A stretch of 64,000 bases of DNA from the NCBI GenBank assembly GCA_027491435.1, contig JAOZFG010000004.1, forward strand, positions 1 to 64,000, in the 5' to 3' direction. The notes under the pieces were generated by a model. That model did not search any database, was not told the origin of the DNA, and worked only from the letters and a program-made list of their open reading frames with translations. Of the stretch, positions 51,886 to 60,255 are shown piece after piece (position 1 is the first letter of the stretch; every line of letters starts with the position of its first letter). A program made the translations under genes and the position numbers. Source of the stretch: Thermoproteota archaeon (GTDB lineage Archaea; Korarchaeota; Korarchaeia; Korarchaeales; Korarchaeaceae).

Positions 51886-52694
51886 GAAAGTTTCCTTCCT
51901 ATTATGATGAAGCCCGTGTGAGCTATCATTCTGGGCATAGGCCTCGTCCTCTTCTCATTAACCTCATACTGTCTATCCAGTATCTCGTGCACCTCAATAA
52001 GTCCGAAATCAAGCTCTCTGGCCTTCAGGACAGTTTTAGGGATCTGCTCACAAGATGGGACGAATGCGACGAAGGTCCCGCCGTCCTTCAAGGCCTCTCT
52101 TACGACTGCCAAGAACTCCCAAGGGTCTGGAACGTCCATGATCACGCAATCCAAATCCCTCTCGTCAATTCCCTGCTTGGCATCCCTGAGTTTAAACTCC
52201 ACGTTCTTAACACCTAGTTTTTCTAGGTTGGACTTAGCAACGCGCAGGGATTTCTCACTTATGTCGTAGGTCACCAACTTGTTCTTCACTAGAAACGTGG
52301 CTAAAACCAAGGTCATGGCCCCAGAGCCAGTCCCTATCTCCACAACCTTGCTGTCAGGCCTTATTCCACACTTTACTAGGATGAATCCGGAGTCCTTAGG
52401 GTAGATTATCTGGGTACCCCTGCCTATCTTCTCTATTAGGTCAGATAGGCTGGGTTTGTGGACTTCAACTGGGATTCCCTTATTAGTCTCTATAACAGTT
52501 CCCCAGTTCCTTCCGATGAGCTTGTTTAGATCAACAGTACCCTTATGAGTGTGGAAAACCTTACCAGACTTAACCTTAACTAGGAACTTTTTAGGCCTCC
52601 CTCTCTTGTCGTAGAGCGTGAGGAGGGCAAGGTCGCCCTCCTGAATGGGCAATAAAAACACCTCACAGAAGGGCTTTAGCGACCTTAGCTGCAA
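51882..52694 (-). CDS. trmI: tRNA (adenine-N1)-methyltransferase TrmI
   Basis: A 270-residue SAM-dependent methyltransferase that modifies A57/A58 in archaeal tRNA. The N-terminal beta domain is followed by IYPKDSGFILVKCGIRPDSKVVEIGTGSGAMTLVL, the SAM-binding motif I, and DVPDPWEFL, the motif IV of this family. Like Taw1 and TgtA, it fits life at high temperature. It begins inside the geranylgeranyl reductase gene end (32-nt overlap), so the two are translationally coupled. The start at 52694 is the first in-frame start codon. Confidence 0.92.
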   Translation of the reverse strand: MQLRSLKPFCEVFLLPIQEGDLALLTLYDKRGRPKKFLVKVKSGKVFHTHKGTVDLNKLIGRNWGTVIETNKGIPVEVHKPSLSDLIEKIGRGTQIIYPKDSGFILVKCGIRPDSKVVEIGTGSGAMTLVLATFLVKNKLVTYDISEKSLRVAKSNLEKLGVKNVEFKLRDAKQGIDERDLDCVIMDVPDPWEFLAVVREALKDGGTFVAFVPSCEQIPKTVLKARELDFGLIEVHEILDRQYEVNEKRTRPMPRMIAHTGFIIIGRKLS

Positions 52695-53811
52695 GTACTG
52701 GATGCTTTAACAATTTCTTAGCCACTGACTTTATATCTATGCCATTAGCTAGTCTTATTACGTCCTCGTAATCTAGGACTTCAGCTAACTTGTTCAGGTC
52801 GTCATCGCCTAGCTTCTCAAAGACCCTCATAGCCTTCAAGCTATCGTTTATCCTCTTCACCCAATCGTCGTACTTCTCTAGGAATCTCCTCTCCAGGAAT
52901 TCCTTTGAAAGGTCGCCCCTCTCTATTCCCTCTGACACAGTCTCAGCCGCCTTTATGCCGGCAGCTATTGATGAGTGGATGCCCGCCCCGGTAAACGGGA
53001 TAACGGTTCCAGCTGCATCTCCGATGATTAAAACTCCATCCTTACTTATCTCCTTTGACATTCCTCCTATGGGAACCGCTGACCCGCCTACCCCTATGAC
53101 CTTGGCCTTGGAGAAGAGTTCAGGCCTATCCTTTATGAACTTATCCAGATAAACCTTGGGGGCTCCAGGCCTGACCCCTATACCAACGTTAGCTATTTCC
53201 TCGTCCTTAGGGAATATCCAAGCGTAGCCTCCCGGGGCCATAGATCCTACATAGATGTGGCCCGTTTTATAGGAGTCCAGCTCAACGCCGACCATCTTGT
53301 ACTGGAACACCGGTATGAGCTCGGTCTTATTGTCGATCCCAGCAGTCTTAGCTACCACCGAGTTGTACCCGTCGGCACCGATCACCGCCTTCGCTCTTAT
53401 TACCTCTCCCTTTACCGTCTTTACTCCGACAATCCTGCTGTTTTCCATGACCACGGATTCCACTCTCTCCCCTACTCTGATCTCGGCTCCTGCTTTGACG
53501 GCTATCTTTGCCATCTCCTGTAGGAATAAGTCCTTATTTATGGCATATCCGTGCAGGGGAATCTCAACGTACTTGCCAGAGGGGGCGTACACCCTCATGT
53601 TAAGCTCGTTACTAACGACCCCTGCCTTCTCAGGAACCCCTGCCGTCTGAAAGGTTTCCTTACTCACGCCCTCGCCGCAAGGCTTCCAAGCCTTTATTTC
53701 CTGATAAGCTTCTAGTATGACCACATTCCTTCCAAGCTCAGCTAACCTCTTACCGGCAGCGAGCCCCCCAGGCCCAGCGCCCACGACAACGGCATCCAAC
53801 GACTCAGCCAT
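52663..53811 (-). CDS. Geranylgeranyl reductase family flavoprotein
   Basis: From ATG 53811 the protein has 382 residues (MAESLDAVVVGAGPGGLAAG). A longer frame from 53865 adds 18 residues with no flavoprotein match. The FAD-binding GxGxxG (VVVGAGPGGLAAGKRL), ILEAYQEIKAWKPCGEGVS, and IIGDAAGTVIPFTGAGIHSSIAAG motifs are typical. It saturates geranylgeranyl chains of archaeal membrane lipids. A TATA-like minus-strand GATATACTTAA around 53836-53846 lies about 28 nt upstream, supporting the shorter start. Confidence 0.92.
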   Translation of the reverse strand: MAESLDAVVVGAGPGGLAAGKRLAELGRNVVILEAYQEIKAWKPCGEGVSKETFQTAGVPEKAGVVSNELNMRVYAPSGKYVEIPLHGYAINKDLFLQEMAKIAVKAGAEIRVGERVESVVMENSRIVGVKTVKGEVIRAKAVIGADGYNSVVAKTAGIDNKTELIPVFQYKMVGVELDSYKTGHIYVGSMAPGGYAWIFPKDEEIANVGIGVRPGAPKVYLDKFIKDRPELFSKAKVIGVGGSAVPIGGMSKEISKDGVLIIGDAAGTVIPFTGAGIHSSIAAGIKAAETVSEGIERGDLSKEFLERRFLEKYDDWVKRINDSLKAMRVFEKLGDDDLNKLAEVLDYEDVIRLANGIDIKSVAKKLLKHPVLAAKVAKALL

Positions 53812-53954
53812 ATTAGCACCAATGGAAACTATTGTGTTAAGTATATCAGCTTTCCTTCCCATCAATTCGTCATATGACGAATTAAAGGAGCTCAGAGTTC
53901 TTCCATCGAGTAAAGTTTTAAATTCGTGAAATATTACGATACCTAGGGGGATTT

Positions 53955-54000
53955 CCCCTCGTCGTCATTCACCGGCCCCGGGCCGGATGACGGCGAAAGG
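53955..54000 (+). repeat. Long GC-rich hairpin next to the 54000 start
   Basis: The stem pairs 53961-53968 (GTCGTCAT) with 53987-53994 (ATGACGGC, one G-T pair), extended by C60-G95 and T59-A96. After a three-base bulge the stem CCGGCC (53972-53977)/GGCCGG (53981-53986) closes on CCG. The 3' side ends 4 nt before the GTG of the winged-helix gene. A TATA-like ttttaaatt around 53913-53921 would put this hairpin in the leader of that mRNA. Confidence 0.7.
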
Positions 54001-54245
54001 TGAAAAAATTGAGGGCGATCATGGAAGCTCATCTACGAATTCTTAAGAAGCTCGAAAAGGCCGGTAAAGATGGTGTAGTGGCCTCGGAACTAGTGCCAGA
54101 CAGGGTCGCCAGGGAATTTGTACTGAAATACCTTGCCAGTAATGGTCTAATTGCTAGAAGGAGGAGGTTCAGGGGAGAAAGGATCTTTATTACATCAAAG
54201 GGATTAAACTTATTGAGATCATTTGAGAGCTCCCGAAATCTATAA
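54000..54245 (+). CDS. Small winged-helix DNA-binding protein
   Basis: An 81-residue winged helix-turn-helix: MEAHLRILKKLEKAGKDGVVASELV forms the first helices, AREFVLKYLASNGLIARRRRF the recognition helix and first wing strand, and GERIFITSKGLNLLRSF the wing and last helix. The very basic wing (ARRRRFRGER) suits DNA binding. GTG 54000 is used here, but ATG 54021 is possible. It sits directly before tgtA (15-nt gap) and after the structured leader, so it may be autoregulated or control lipid or tRNA-modification genes nearby. Confidence 0.75.
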   Translation: MKKLRAIMEAHLRILKKLEKAGKDGVVASELVPDRVAREFVLKYLASNGLIARRRRFRGERIFITSKGLNLLRSFESSRNL

Positions 54246-54260
54246 TCTCCCTTTTTTCCT

Positions 54261-56021
54261 TTGGGTGATTACGTGTTCAGAGTCAGGAGATGGGACGCTT
54301 CAGCGAGGTTAGGGGAGCTTCAAACGAAGTCGGGCATTTTGAAGACTCCTGCATTCTTTCCAGTTTACAACCCCAACAAGCCCGTGGTTAGTTTGAGGGA
54401 AATGGAGGAGATGGGGGTTGACGCTATAATAACTAATTCCTACATAATATACAGAAATAAAGAGCTGAGGGAGGAGGTCTTGGAGAAGGGAATACATGAA
54501 GCATTGGGATTTGATGGAATAATATTTACCGATTCAGGGGCCTATCAACTCTACCGATATGGGCGCGTTGAGGTGAGCAACAAGGAAATTATGGAGTTTC
54601 AACACAAGATAGGCTCCGACATAGCCTCTATACTCGACGTGCCCATGGCAAGTGACGCTACTAGGGCCGAGGTAGAAAAGGGGGTTGAAATAACTGTAAG
54701 GAACGCTAAGGAGTGGTATGAGCTGAGAGATGAGTTAAGGCCGACTCTCTGGGTTGGCACACCTCAAGGGTCAACATATGAAGACCTAGTCACTAAATCA
54801 GCGAAGTTGATAAGGGAGCTGGACTTCGACTACAACGGCGTGGGCTCGCTAAAGGTAGGGCTGGAGAAATACGATTTTTGGACACAAGCCAGGCACTTCA
54901 TGATCATAAGGAGAATACTAAAGGCTGGTAAACCATTCCACTTCTGGGGAATTGGTCATCCATCGACTTTCGCTTTTTTCGTTGCGTTAGGCGCTGACTC
55001 GTTTGACTCCGCATCCTACGCGCTCTACGCCAAGGAGGGCAGGTACATGACCCCTGAAGGGACTCTTTCACTGGAGGATCTCGATGAATTTCCCTGTAGT
55101 TGTCCAGTCTGCAGTAAATACACGCCAAAGGAGGTGAAATCTCTTCCCAGAGACGAGAGGGAGAGGCTTCTGGCCAAGCACAACCTGTACGTTATGCTGT
55201 CCGAGATGAAGAAGGTTAGAGAGGCCATCAGGGGAGAATGGCTTTGGGAACTCGTTCAAGAAAAGGCTAGGTTTCACCCCAAGCTACTACACGCGTTGTT
55301 AGAGTCGCTCAAGGACAGCAACTACTTCCTCCTAAGGGAGCCAGAAACCAAATCCTCTGGGCTATTTTACTCCGGCCCCGAGACTGAACTAAGGCCAGAG
55401 GTTGTAAGAGCTAGATATAAGCTGAAAAGGGTGAAGATAAAGCAAGAAACGTTTTACAGAAAGCTTTACGGAGAAGTCCCCGTAGGCCTTAGGTACACTT
55501 ATCCCTTCGGTCAAACGATCTACCCCGGAGAGGAAGACCCCCCCTTAAGCCCGGACGATTCGAGCATTATAGAGGCGGTCTTGAGGTACCACGTGGGTGA
55601 TAAATTCTATGAAAGCATAGAGGGAGAGCTTAGCCTGAAGAGGTCTAAAAGGACGGGCATGCCCAGGGAGATACTATTAAACGGGGAGAGCATCGGGTCC
55701 ATAAGGTCCAGCGATGGGATGTACGTCCCAAACCTAAAGGGGGCTAGCCTGATACTGAAGTACACCTCCCCTCCCAAGATGAGGGTCATAGTGAAGGGAG
55801 CTTTCTCTAAGGCAGTGGCCAAGGGAACGACGGTCTTCGTAAAATTCGTAAAAGACCTAGATCCAGAGATAAGGCCCAAGAGCGAGGTGGTAGTGGTAAG
55901 CGAGAAGGATGAGTTGCTCGCCACGGGCAGGGCCATACTGCCGGCTAGCGAGTACAAGGATTACGATCCAAATCACCCGTTCGTCCTGATTAGGAGACAT
56001 GTTTTACCTAGAGAGGGGTGA
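54261..56021 (+). CDS. tgtA: Archaeosine tRNA-guanine transglycosylase
   Basis: A 586-residue full-length ArcTGT that inserts preQ0 at G15 of archaeal tRNAs. The TIM-barrel catalytic region has FTDSGAYQLYRYG and the DVPMASDATRAE segment with the nucleophilic Asp region; the zinc site CSCPVCSKYTP plus LAKHNLYV follows. Domains C1/C2 run to about 500, and a C-terminal PUA domain starts near VIVKGAFSKAVAKGTTVFVKF. The start is TTG 54261. It overlaps the convergent dephospho-CoA kinase gene by 14 nt. Confidence 0.95.
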   Translation: MGDYVFRVRRWDASARLGELQTKSGILKTPAFFPVYNPNKPVVSLREMEEMGVDAIITNSYIIYRNKELREEVLEKGIHEALGFDGIIFTDSGAYQLYRYGRVEVSNKEIMEFQHKIGSDIASILDVPMASDATRAEVEKGVEITVRNAKEWYELRDELRPTLWVGTPQGSTYEDLVTKSAKLIRELDFDYNGVGSLKVGLEKYDFWTQARHFMIIRRILKAGKPFHFWGIGHPSTFAFFVALGADSFDSASYALYAKEGRYMTPEGTLSLEDLDEFPCSCPVCSKYTPKEVKSLPRDERERLLAKHNLYVMLSEMKKVREAIRGEWLWELVQEKARFHPKLLHALLESLKDSNYFLLREPETKSSGLFYSGPETELRPEVVRARYKLKRVKIKQETFYRKLYGEVPVGLRYTYPFGQTIYPGEEDPPLSPDDSSIIEAVLRYHVGDKFYESIEGELSLKRSKRTGMPREILLNGESIGSIRSSDGMYVPNLKGASLILKYTSPPKMRVIVKGAFSKAVAKGTTVFVKFVKDLDPEIRPKSEVVVVSEKDELLATGRAILPASEYKDYDPNHPFVLIRRHVLPREG

Positions 56022-56556
56022 AACCCCTCAACAGAAGGCCTAAGGCCTCTCTCTTAACATCCTCCTCCACTCTCACAACAACAGCACCTTCATTCGGTTG
56101 TCCGTAAATTAGAGTGGAGCCCAAAGGTGCGAATATCACCGCTGGAAATCCGAGCAGATCCTCCTCACCCTGTACGAGGAGCGCCGTCTTTAGGCCCATT
56201 CTGGCCAGGTCTATAGAGGCCCTAATCGAGACCCAAGCTTCCCTTGTTATCGTGCCTGCTGGGTTAAAGGTTGACAACATGAGCCTGCCCCTAAATAACC
56301 TTTCTCCGTAGCTAACGGCGGACCTCCTTTCCACCAGATCTACCACAATTACGTCTGGGTCAAACCCCCTGGCTATGGCTTCGAGGGATACCCTATCCCC
56401 CACAGTTATAAGAAAGCCCTCTATATCTTTAATATCCTTCATGATAGGGCCTTTAGGTCTAGATATTTCATCTTTATAATCCGGATTCATTCTAAGATCA
56501 ACCAGTAAATCCAGCGAGAGATCGAGAACGTTATATAGCTCGTCCATGGTCATCAC
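56008..56556 (-). CDS. GTP-dependent dephospho-CoA kinase (DPCK, DUF359)
   Basis: A 182-residue protein matching the archaeal DUF359 family, shown in Thermococcus to be a GTP-dependent dephospho-CoA kinase, unrelated to bacterial CoaE. Family stretches are ITVGDRVSLEAIARGFDPDVIVVDLVERR, the NPAGTITREAWVSI region, LLVQGEEDLLGFPAVIF and LIYGQPNEGAVVV. GTG 56556, ATG 56553 and ATG 56547 are possible starts. It diverges from the radical-SAM gene with about 11 bp between the start codons. Confidence 0.85.
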   Translation of the reverse strand: MMTMDELYNVLDLSLDLLVDLRMNPDYKDEISRPKGPIMKDIKDIEGFLITVGDRVSLEAIARGFDPDVIVVDLVERRSAVSYGERLFRGRLMLSTFNPAGTITREAWVSIRASIDLARMGLKTALLVQGEEDLLGFPAVIFAPLGSTLIYGQPNEGAVVVRVEEDVKREALGLLLRGFTPL

Positions 56557-56567
56557 ATGGATTTTTG

Positions 56568-58121
56568 ATGGGCAAGATTCTAATACTAGACGCTTTGGCT
56601 GCAGGAAAAGGGGCTAAGAGGTCTGCCATAGACGTCATAGGTGCTGGGCCAAGGACCATAGCGGGAGTGCTCGAATCCCACGGAGTCGAGTACAGGGTAG
56701 CCCGAATCGAAGAATACCTGAACAAGCCCCACAAGTTTGATGGGTACACCGCCCTTCTAGTAAGCGCTATGACCATGGACCTACCATCGGTTAAGAGGGC
56801 CTCCAAGAGGTTCAGGGGGATTAAAGTAGTTGGGGGGCCTATAACCTCGGATCCTCTTGTAGTTCCAAGGGCTGGCTTTGACTTGGGCGTGTGGGGGGAA
56901 GGAGAAAGAGCCCTAGATGAGTTGGTGAAGAGAGGGTTCCTAGAAGGCCTCAGCGAGGACGTGTCAAACCTGGAAAACGTAATTACCAGGGACGGATCCC
57001 TCTCAAAGACCAGGCACTTAACCAAGGAGGAGTACAACAGATATAAACCATCCTCCGTGGCCGTCACCTTCTACAGAAATCCCAGCTACAAAATAGCTAG
57101 GATATACGTGGAAGTGGTCAGGAGCTGCTCTAACTTTAATAGGCCCAAAATAAGGGCGAAGGAGTCGATGTGTCTCATCTGCAACGCTTGCTACGAGCTC
57201 GACCTAAGGAAGAGGCTAATATGCCCACAAGGAATCCCTCCAGGTTGCGGATACTGCTCAATTCCAAGCGTTTATGGCCCACCTAAGTCCCGAAACCTGA
57301 CAATCTTACTGGAAGAGGTAGAAAGCCTGATCAGTTTAGGGGTTAAAAGGCTAGTTCTGAGCGGAGCTGACTTCCTGGAGTACGAACGGGAGTCCCTGGT
57401 TAAAGGCCCCCTAACTCATCCCTCAAATCCGAGACCCAATTTGGAGGCCATAGAGGAGCTGTTATCCTCAATATTCTCCTTAGATGCCGTCTCTAATGGG
57501 GAAGTAAGCATTGAGGTGGAAAATGTAAAGCCATGCTTGGTCGATAAAGAGGTAGCTGATCTGCTGGGGAAGTACTTGGCGGACTCCACTATACACATAG
57601 GTGTAGAGACTGGAGACCCCCATCACGCAGAATTGATCGGCAGGCCGTGCGGCCCGGATAAATCCTTAGAGGCTATAAAGTTGCTTAAGGAGGCTGGGCT
57701 GAGGCCTTATGCATACTTTATCCATAGTCTGCCAGGCCAGACCAAATTAGTTGCTGAGAGAACAATGCACGCTATGAAAAAGGCTTATGAACTTGGGGCA
57801 GAGAAGATAACAGTATACAGGTTCTCTCCGCTGCCTGGGTCAGCATTCCATAAAGAGAGGGTTGTGTACGACGATAACTCTAGAAAAATAGCCAAGTTGG
57901 CCATGACGTTAAACAGAAGACGGAAGGAGGAAATGGTAGGTAAAATCGTGGAGGTGCTGGTGTCCCCCTCCTTGAGGGGCAGAGGGTATTACGGCTATCC
58001 CCTGAGGGGAGGGCCTGCTATACGGATTATCACCAAAAGGAAGCTGAGGGCTGGCGATAAGCTAAGGATAAGGGTGGTGGGCGTATTATCAGATAGGCTC
58101 CTCCTCGGGAAGTTGGATTGA
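56568..58121 (+). CDS. Radical-SAM protein with B12-like N-terminal and TRAM C-terminal domains
   Basis: A 517-residue radical-SAM protein of the archaeal COG1031 type. N-terminal sequence (LVSAMTMDLPSVKRASKRFRGIKVVGG) resembles a cobalamin-binding fold. The cluster-like Cys-rich region includes SMCLICNACYELDLRKR and the GCGYCSIP loop. The C terminus (KIVEVLVSPSLRGR ... DKLRIRVVGVLSDRLLLGKL) resembles a TRAM RNA-binding domain, as in tRNA methylthiotransferases. This suggests an RNA-modifying enzyme; the substrate is unknown. ATG 56568 is used; TTG 56565 adds one residue. Confidence 0.8.
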   Translation: MGKILILDALAAGKGAKRSAIDVIGAGPRTIAGVLESHGVEYRVARIEEYLNKPHKFDGYTALLVSAMTMDLPSVKRASKRFRGIKVVGGPITSDPLVVPRAGFDLGVWGEGERALDELVKRGFLEGLSEDVSNLENVITRDGSLSKTRHLTKEEYNRYKPSSVAVTFYRNPSYKIARIYVEVVRSCSNFNRPKIRAKESMCLICNACYELDLRKRLICPQGIPPGCGYCSIPSVYGPPKSRNLTILLEEVESLISLGVKRLVLSGADFLEYERESLVKGPLTHPSNPRPNLEAIEELLSSIFSLDAVSNGEVSIEVENVKPCLVDKEVADLLGKYLADSTIHIGVETGDPHHAELIGRPCGPDKSLEAIKLLKEAGLRPYAYFIHSLPGQTKLVAERTMHAMKKAYELGAEKITVYRFSPLPGSAFHKERVVYDDNSRKIAKLAMTLNRRRKEEMVGKIVEVLVSPSLRGRGYYGYPLRGGPAIRIITKRKLRAGDKLRIRVVGVLSDRLLLGKLD

Positions 58122-58124
58122 ATG

Positions 58125-58198
58125 TGGGGCCGCCGGGATTTGAACCCGGGACCACCAGCGCCCCAGGCTGGCATCCTACCAAGCTAGACCACGGCCCC
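58125..58198 (-). tRNA. tRNA-Pro (anticodon GGG)
   Basis: Acceptor GGGGCCG/CGGCCCC, anticodon stem CCAGC/GCTGG with loop CTGGGGC, T stem CCGGG/CCCGG around TTCAAAT. CCA is not encoded, and no intron is seen. A minus-strand TTTAAAAAG box is centred near 58222, about 24 nt from the 5' end. Confidence 0.96.
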
Positions 58199-58295
58199 CT
58201 GGTAGAGGGATCTACCTCACTTTTTAAACACTCACTAATATTTATTAGCTAACAAAGTTAACAAAATTTTTAGAGGGTAATGATGGATCCCATCG

Positions 58296-59003
58296 ATGGA
58301 CCTAAAGATCTCCGTAGTGGTTCCCACATATAACGAGGAAGAAACAATCGGAAGGTGTCTTAACGCTTTACTTAAGCAGGGAATTCATGAGATAATAGTT
58401 GTTGACGGTGGCAGCTCAGATAGGACTGTGGAAATAGCGGAGGAATTAGCAACTAAAGTGGTCTCATCAGAGGAATATGACTCAGTATCCAAGGCCAGGA
58501 AGGAGGGTATAAGGTTGGCTACAGGAGATGTGATAGCCTTTGTCGATGCGGACACTGTCGTCTCCACCACTTGGAGGAAAGGGGTAATAGAAGCTTTCTC
58601 AGACGAGGAGGTCGTAGCAGCTACGGGACCCGCCTACCCGCTCGAGGGAGGGGGGCTCTTAATAAACTTGGGTTACATAATTTCCTACGATTACCTAGTT
58701 AGATTAACCTTACTAATAGGAAGACCCCATTTTATGGGATTTAACTCAGCTTATAGGCATGAAATTATAAGGAATATTGACATTCCTGAGGTTAAGGTCT
58801 CTGAGGACGCCCTGATGTCGATGGCCGCTTACCCAATGGGTAAGATGGTGTTCAATCATAAGATGTCCGTCTACACGTCTTATAGGAGGATAAAGAAAAG
58901 GGGCTGGTCGGAAGCCCTCTTTTACCTGCTCTACAATGGTGTGAAGGTTACCCTGACCGGCAGGCCGTTTCACGAGTACGTGAAGGTCAGCAAGTCGAAA
59001 TAA
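58296..59003 (+). CDS. Family 2 glycosyltransferase
   Basis: A 235-residue GT-A enzyme. SVVVPTYNEEETIGRCLNALLKQ is the nucleotide-sugar-binding start, VVDGGSSDRTVEIAEEL and FVDADTVV (DxD) provide the metal site, and VSEDALMSMAAYPMGK corresponds to the acceptor-side ED motif. No transmembrane segments are evident apart from moderately hydrophobic stretches. It probably transfers a sugar for cell-surface or protein glycosylation, fitting the N-glycosylation sequons of nearby surface proteins. The start is ATG 58296, with a 97-bp A/T-rich upstream gap. Confidence 0.87.
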   Translation: MDLKISVVVPTYNEEETIGRCLNALLKQGIHEIIVVDGGSSDRTVEIAEELATKVVSSEEYDSVSKARKEGIRLATGDVIAFVDADTVVSTTWRKGVIEAFSDEEVVAATGPAYPLEGGGLLINLGYIISYDYLVRLTLLIGRPHFMGFNSAYRHEIIRNIDIPEVKVSEDALMSMAAYPMGKMVFNHKMSVYTSYRRIKKRGWSEALFYLLYNGVKVTLTGRPFHEYVKVSKSK

Positions 59004-59027
59004 GTTCGATAAAAGTTATACGTAACA

Positions 59028-59036
59028 TTTATATAC
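59028..59036 (+). promoter_or_regulatory. TATA-like box for tfb
   Basis: The sequence tttatatac lies about 55 nt before the proposed CTG start of TFB at 59087. Transcription would begin near 59058, leaving a leader of about 28 nt that includes the GGGGTGGTGGG ribosome-binding-like stretch. Confidence 0.5.
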
Positions 59037-59086
59037 ATGGACTGTGTAGGTGCTTTCGACGATCTATTAAAGGGGTGGTGGGCTAA

Positions 59087-60070
59087 CTGGCTGAGAAGGT
59101 AGACTCCTCCTCGGGAGAGTATGAAGAGGAGATTAGGTGTCCTAGGTGTGGTAGCACTAATATAGCCGAGGATCCCGATACTGGAAGTTTAGTGTGTCAA
59201 GACTGTGGCCTCATTATAGACGCTTCATCCCTAGACCTTTCCAAGGACTGGAGGGCCTTTGACGCTGAAGAGTACATAGACAGGTCTAGGGCTGGAGCTC
59301 CGGTCACTCCCCTCAGGCCGAGTTATGGTCTAGACACTGACATAACCCTTAGAAGGGGAATAAGCAAGAAGATGGTAAACCAACTCAAGAGGACACAGAA
59401 ACACGTGGCAGACTCCAGGGAGAAGACCGTAGAACCCGCACTAAGGAAGATAAGGGATGCTGCCGAGGCGTTAAACCTTCCTCAAGAGACCGTAGAGGAC
59501 GCCGCTACGCTCTACAGGATGGCTGCCAGGGCCGGATTGGTCAAGGGCAGGAGCATGGACGCCATGGTGGCAGCTACCATATACGCCGCCTGCAGGAGGA
59601 CTGACGTGCCAAGGACACTAGAAGAGGTGTCTCAGTACTTCTCCCTAGAGGAGAAGGAGGTAGGGAGGAGCTTCAGGTTCCTGTTCAGAAAATTAGGGAT
59701 AAAGATACCTCCCCCCAAACCGGAGAACTTCGTCTACCTGATATGCTCCAAGCTAAACCTGCCTGAAGAAATAGCCACACAGGCCATCAGGATAATAAGA
59801 ATAGCCAGAGAAAATGGGGCTACCATGGGTAGGGAGCCTGTAGGCGTTGCAGCCGCTGCGGTGTACATGGCCTGTCAGGAGTTCGGCATACACAGGACTC
59901 AGAGGGAACTCGCTCAGGCGGCTAACGTGACAGAAGTCACCGTTAGGAACAGGTACAAAGAGCTGTTGAACAAAGCTAGGAAAAAATGGCTCGAAGAGCT
60001 CTCAGAAGAGAAGATAAAGATGATAAAAGAGAGAATTTCAAGCAAAATGGGCACCTCTACGGAGACCTAA
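59087..60070 (+). CDS. tfb: Transcription initiation factor TFB, probably with a CTG start
   Basis: A 327-residue TFIIB orthologue. The zinc ribbon is C18/C21 and C37/C40 (CPRCG ... CQDCG), then the B-reader segment with SKDWRAFDAEEY, and two cyclin repeats (LNLPQETVEDAATLYRMAARAGLVKG and the second around ATMGREPVGVAAAAVYMACQEFG) with the HTH AQAANVTEVTVRNRYKEL. The first canonical start codon in frame, GTG 59192, would remove the ribbon's first half. In frame upstream, after the TAA at 59084, the only start-like codon is CTG 59087, behind a GGGGTGGTGGG ribosome site. Confidence 0.93.
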   Translation: MAEKVDSSSGEYEEEIRCPRCGSTNIAEDPDTGSLVCQDCGLIIDASSLDLSKDWRAFDAEEYIDRSRAGAPVTPLRPSYGLDTDITLRRGISKKMVNQLKRTQKHVADSREKTVEPALRKIRDAAEALNLPQETVEDAATLYRMAARAGLVKGRSMDAMVAATIYAACRRTDVPRTLEEVSQYFSLEEKEVGRSFRFLFRKLGIKIPPPKPENFVYLICSKLNLPEEIATQAIRIIRIARENGATMGREPVGVAAAAVYMACQEFGIHRTQRELAQAANVTEVTVRNRYKELLNKARKKWLEELSEEKIKMIKERISSKMGTSTET

Positions 60071-60110
60071 ACTTTTTTATTGCCGCAGCCCGGCCAACTG
60101 AAGGGGAACC

Positions 60111-60254
60111 ATGTACAAGTGCCTCAGGTGCGGTTACGTCTTCACCAAGAAGGAGATGGAAGATTACTTCAAGGATTTCAAGTGCCCTAGATGTGGGTAC
60201 CGAATACTGATGAAGGTTAGGAGCGAGGAGCCTAAGGTGGTAAAGGCGATCTAA
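60111..60254 (+). CDS. rpoP: RNA polymerase subunit Rpo12 (RpoP)
   Basis: A 47-residue zinc-ribbon protein: C4-x2-C7 (YKCLRCG) and C25-x2-C28 (FKCPRCGYRIL), then the basic, conserved VRSEEPKVVKAI tail. It matches archaeal Rpo12, which contacts Rpo2 and Rpo3 in the polymerase. The ATG 60111 follows a short AAGGGG ribosome site. A TATA-like acttttttatt lies at 60071-60081. The next gene starts 1 nt after its stop. In many archaea rpoP belongs to the exosome superoperon; here it is near TFB and TBP. Confidence 0.95.
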   Translation: MYKCLRCGYVFTKKEMEDYFKDFKCPRCGYRILMKVRSEEPKVVKAI

Positions 60255-60255
60255 A

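Noticed and set aside
53812-53865. 18-codon extension of the geranylgeranyl reductase
   Set aside because: It matches no flavoprotein, and a TATA-like element lies inside it at the right distance from ATG 53811.
53955-54000. The hairpin as a tRNA, H/ACA or C/D RNA
   Set aside because: It has no cloverleaf, no ACA box, no C or D boxes and no K-turn signature; a leader structure or operator is more likely.
59087-59191. TFB treated as truncated, without a zinc ribbon
   Set aside because: The ribbon is encoded in frame immediately upstream of the first GTG; a CTG start restores the full protein.
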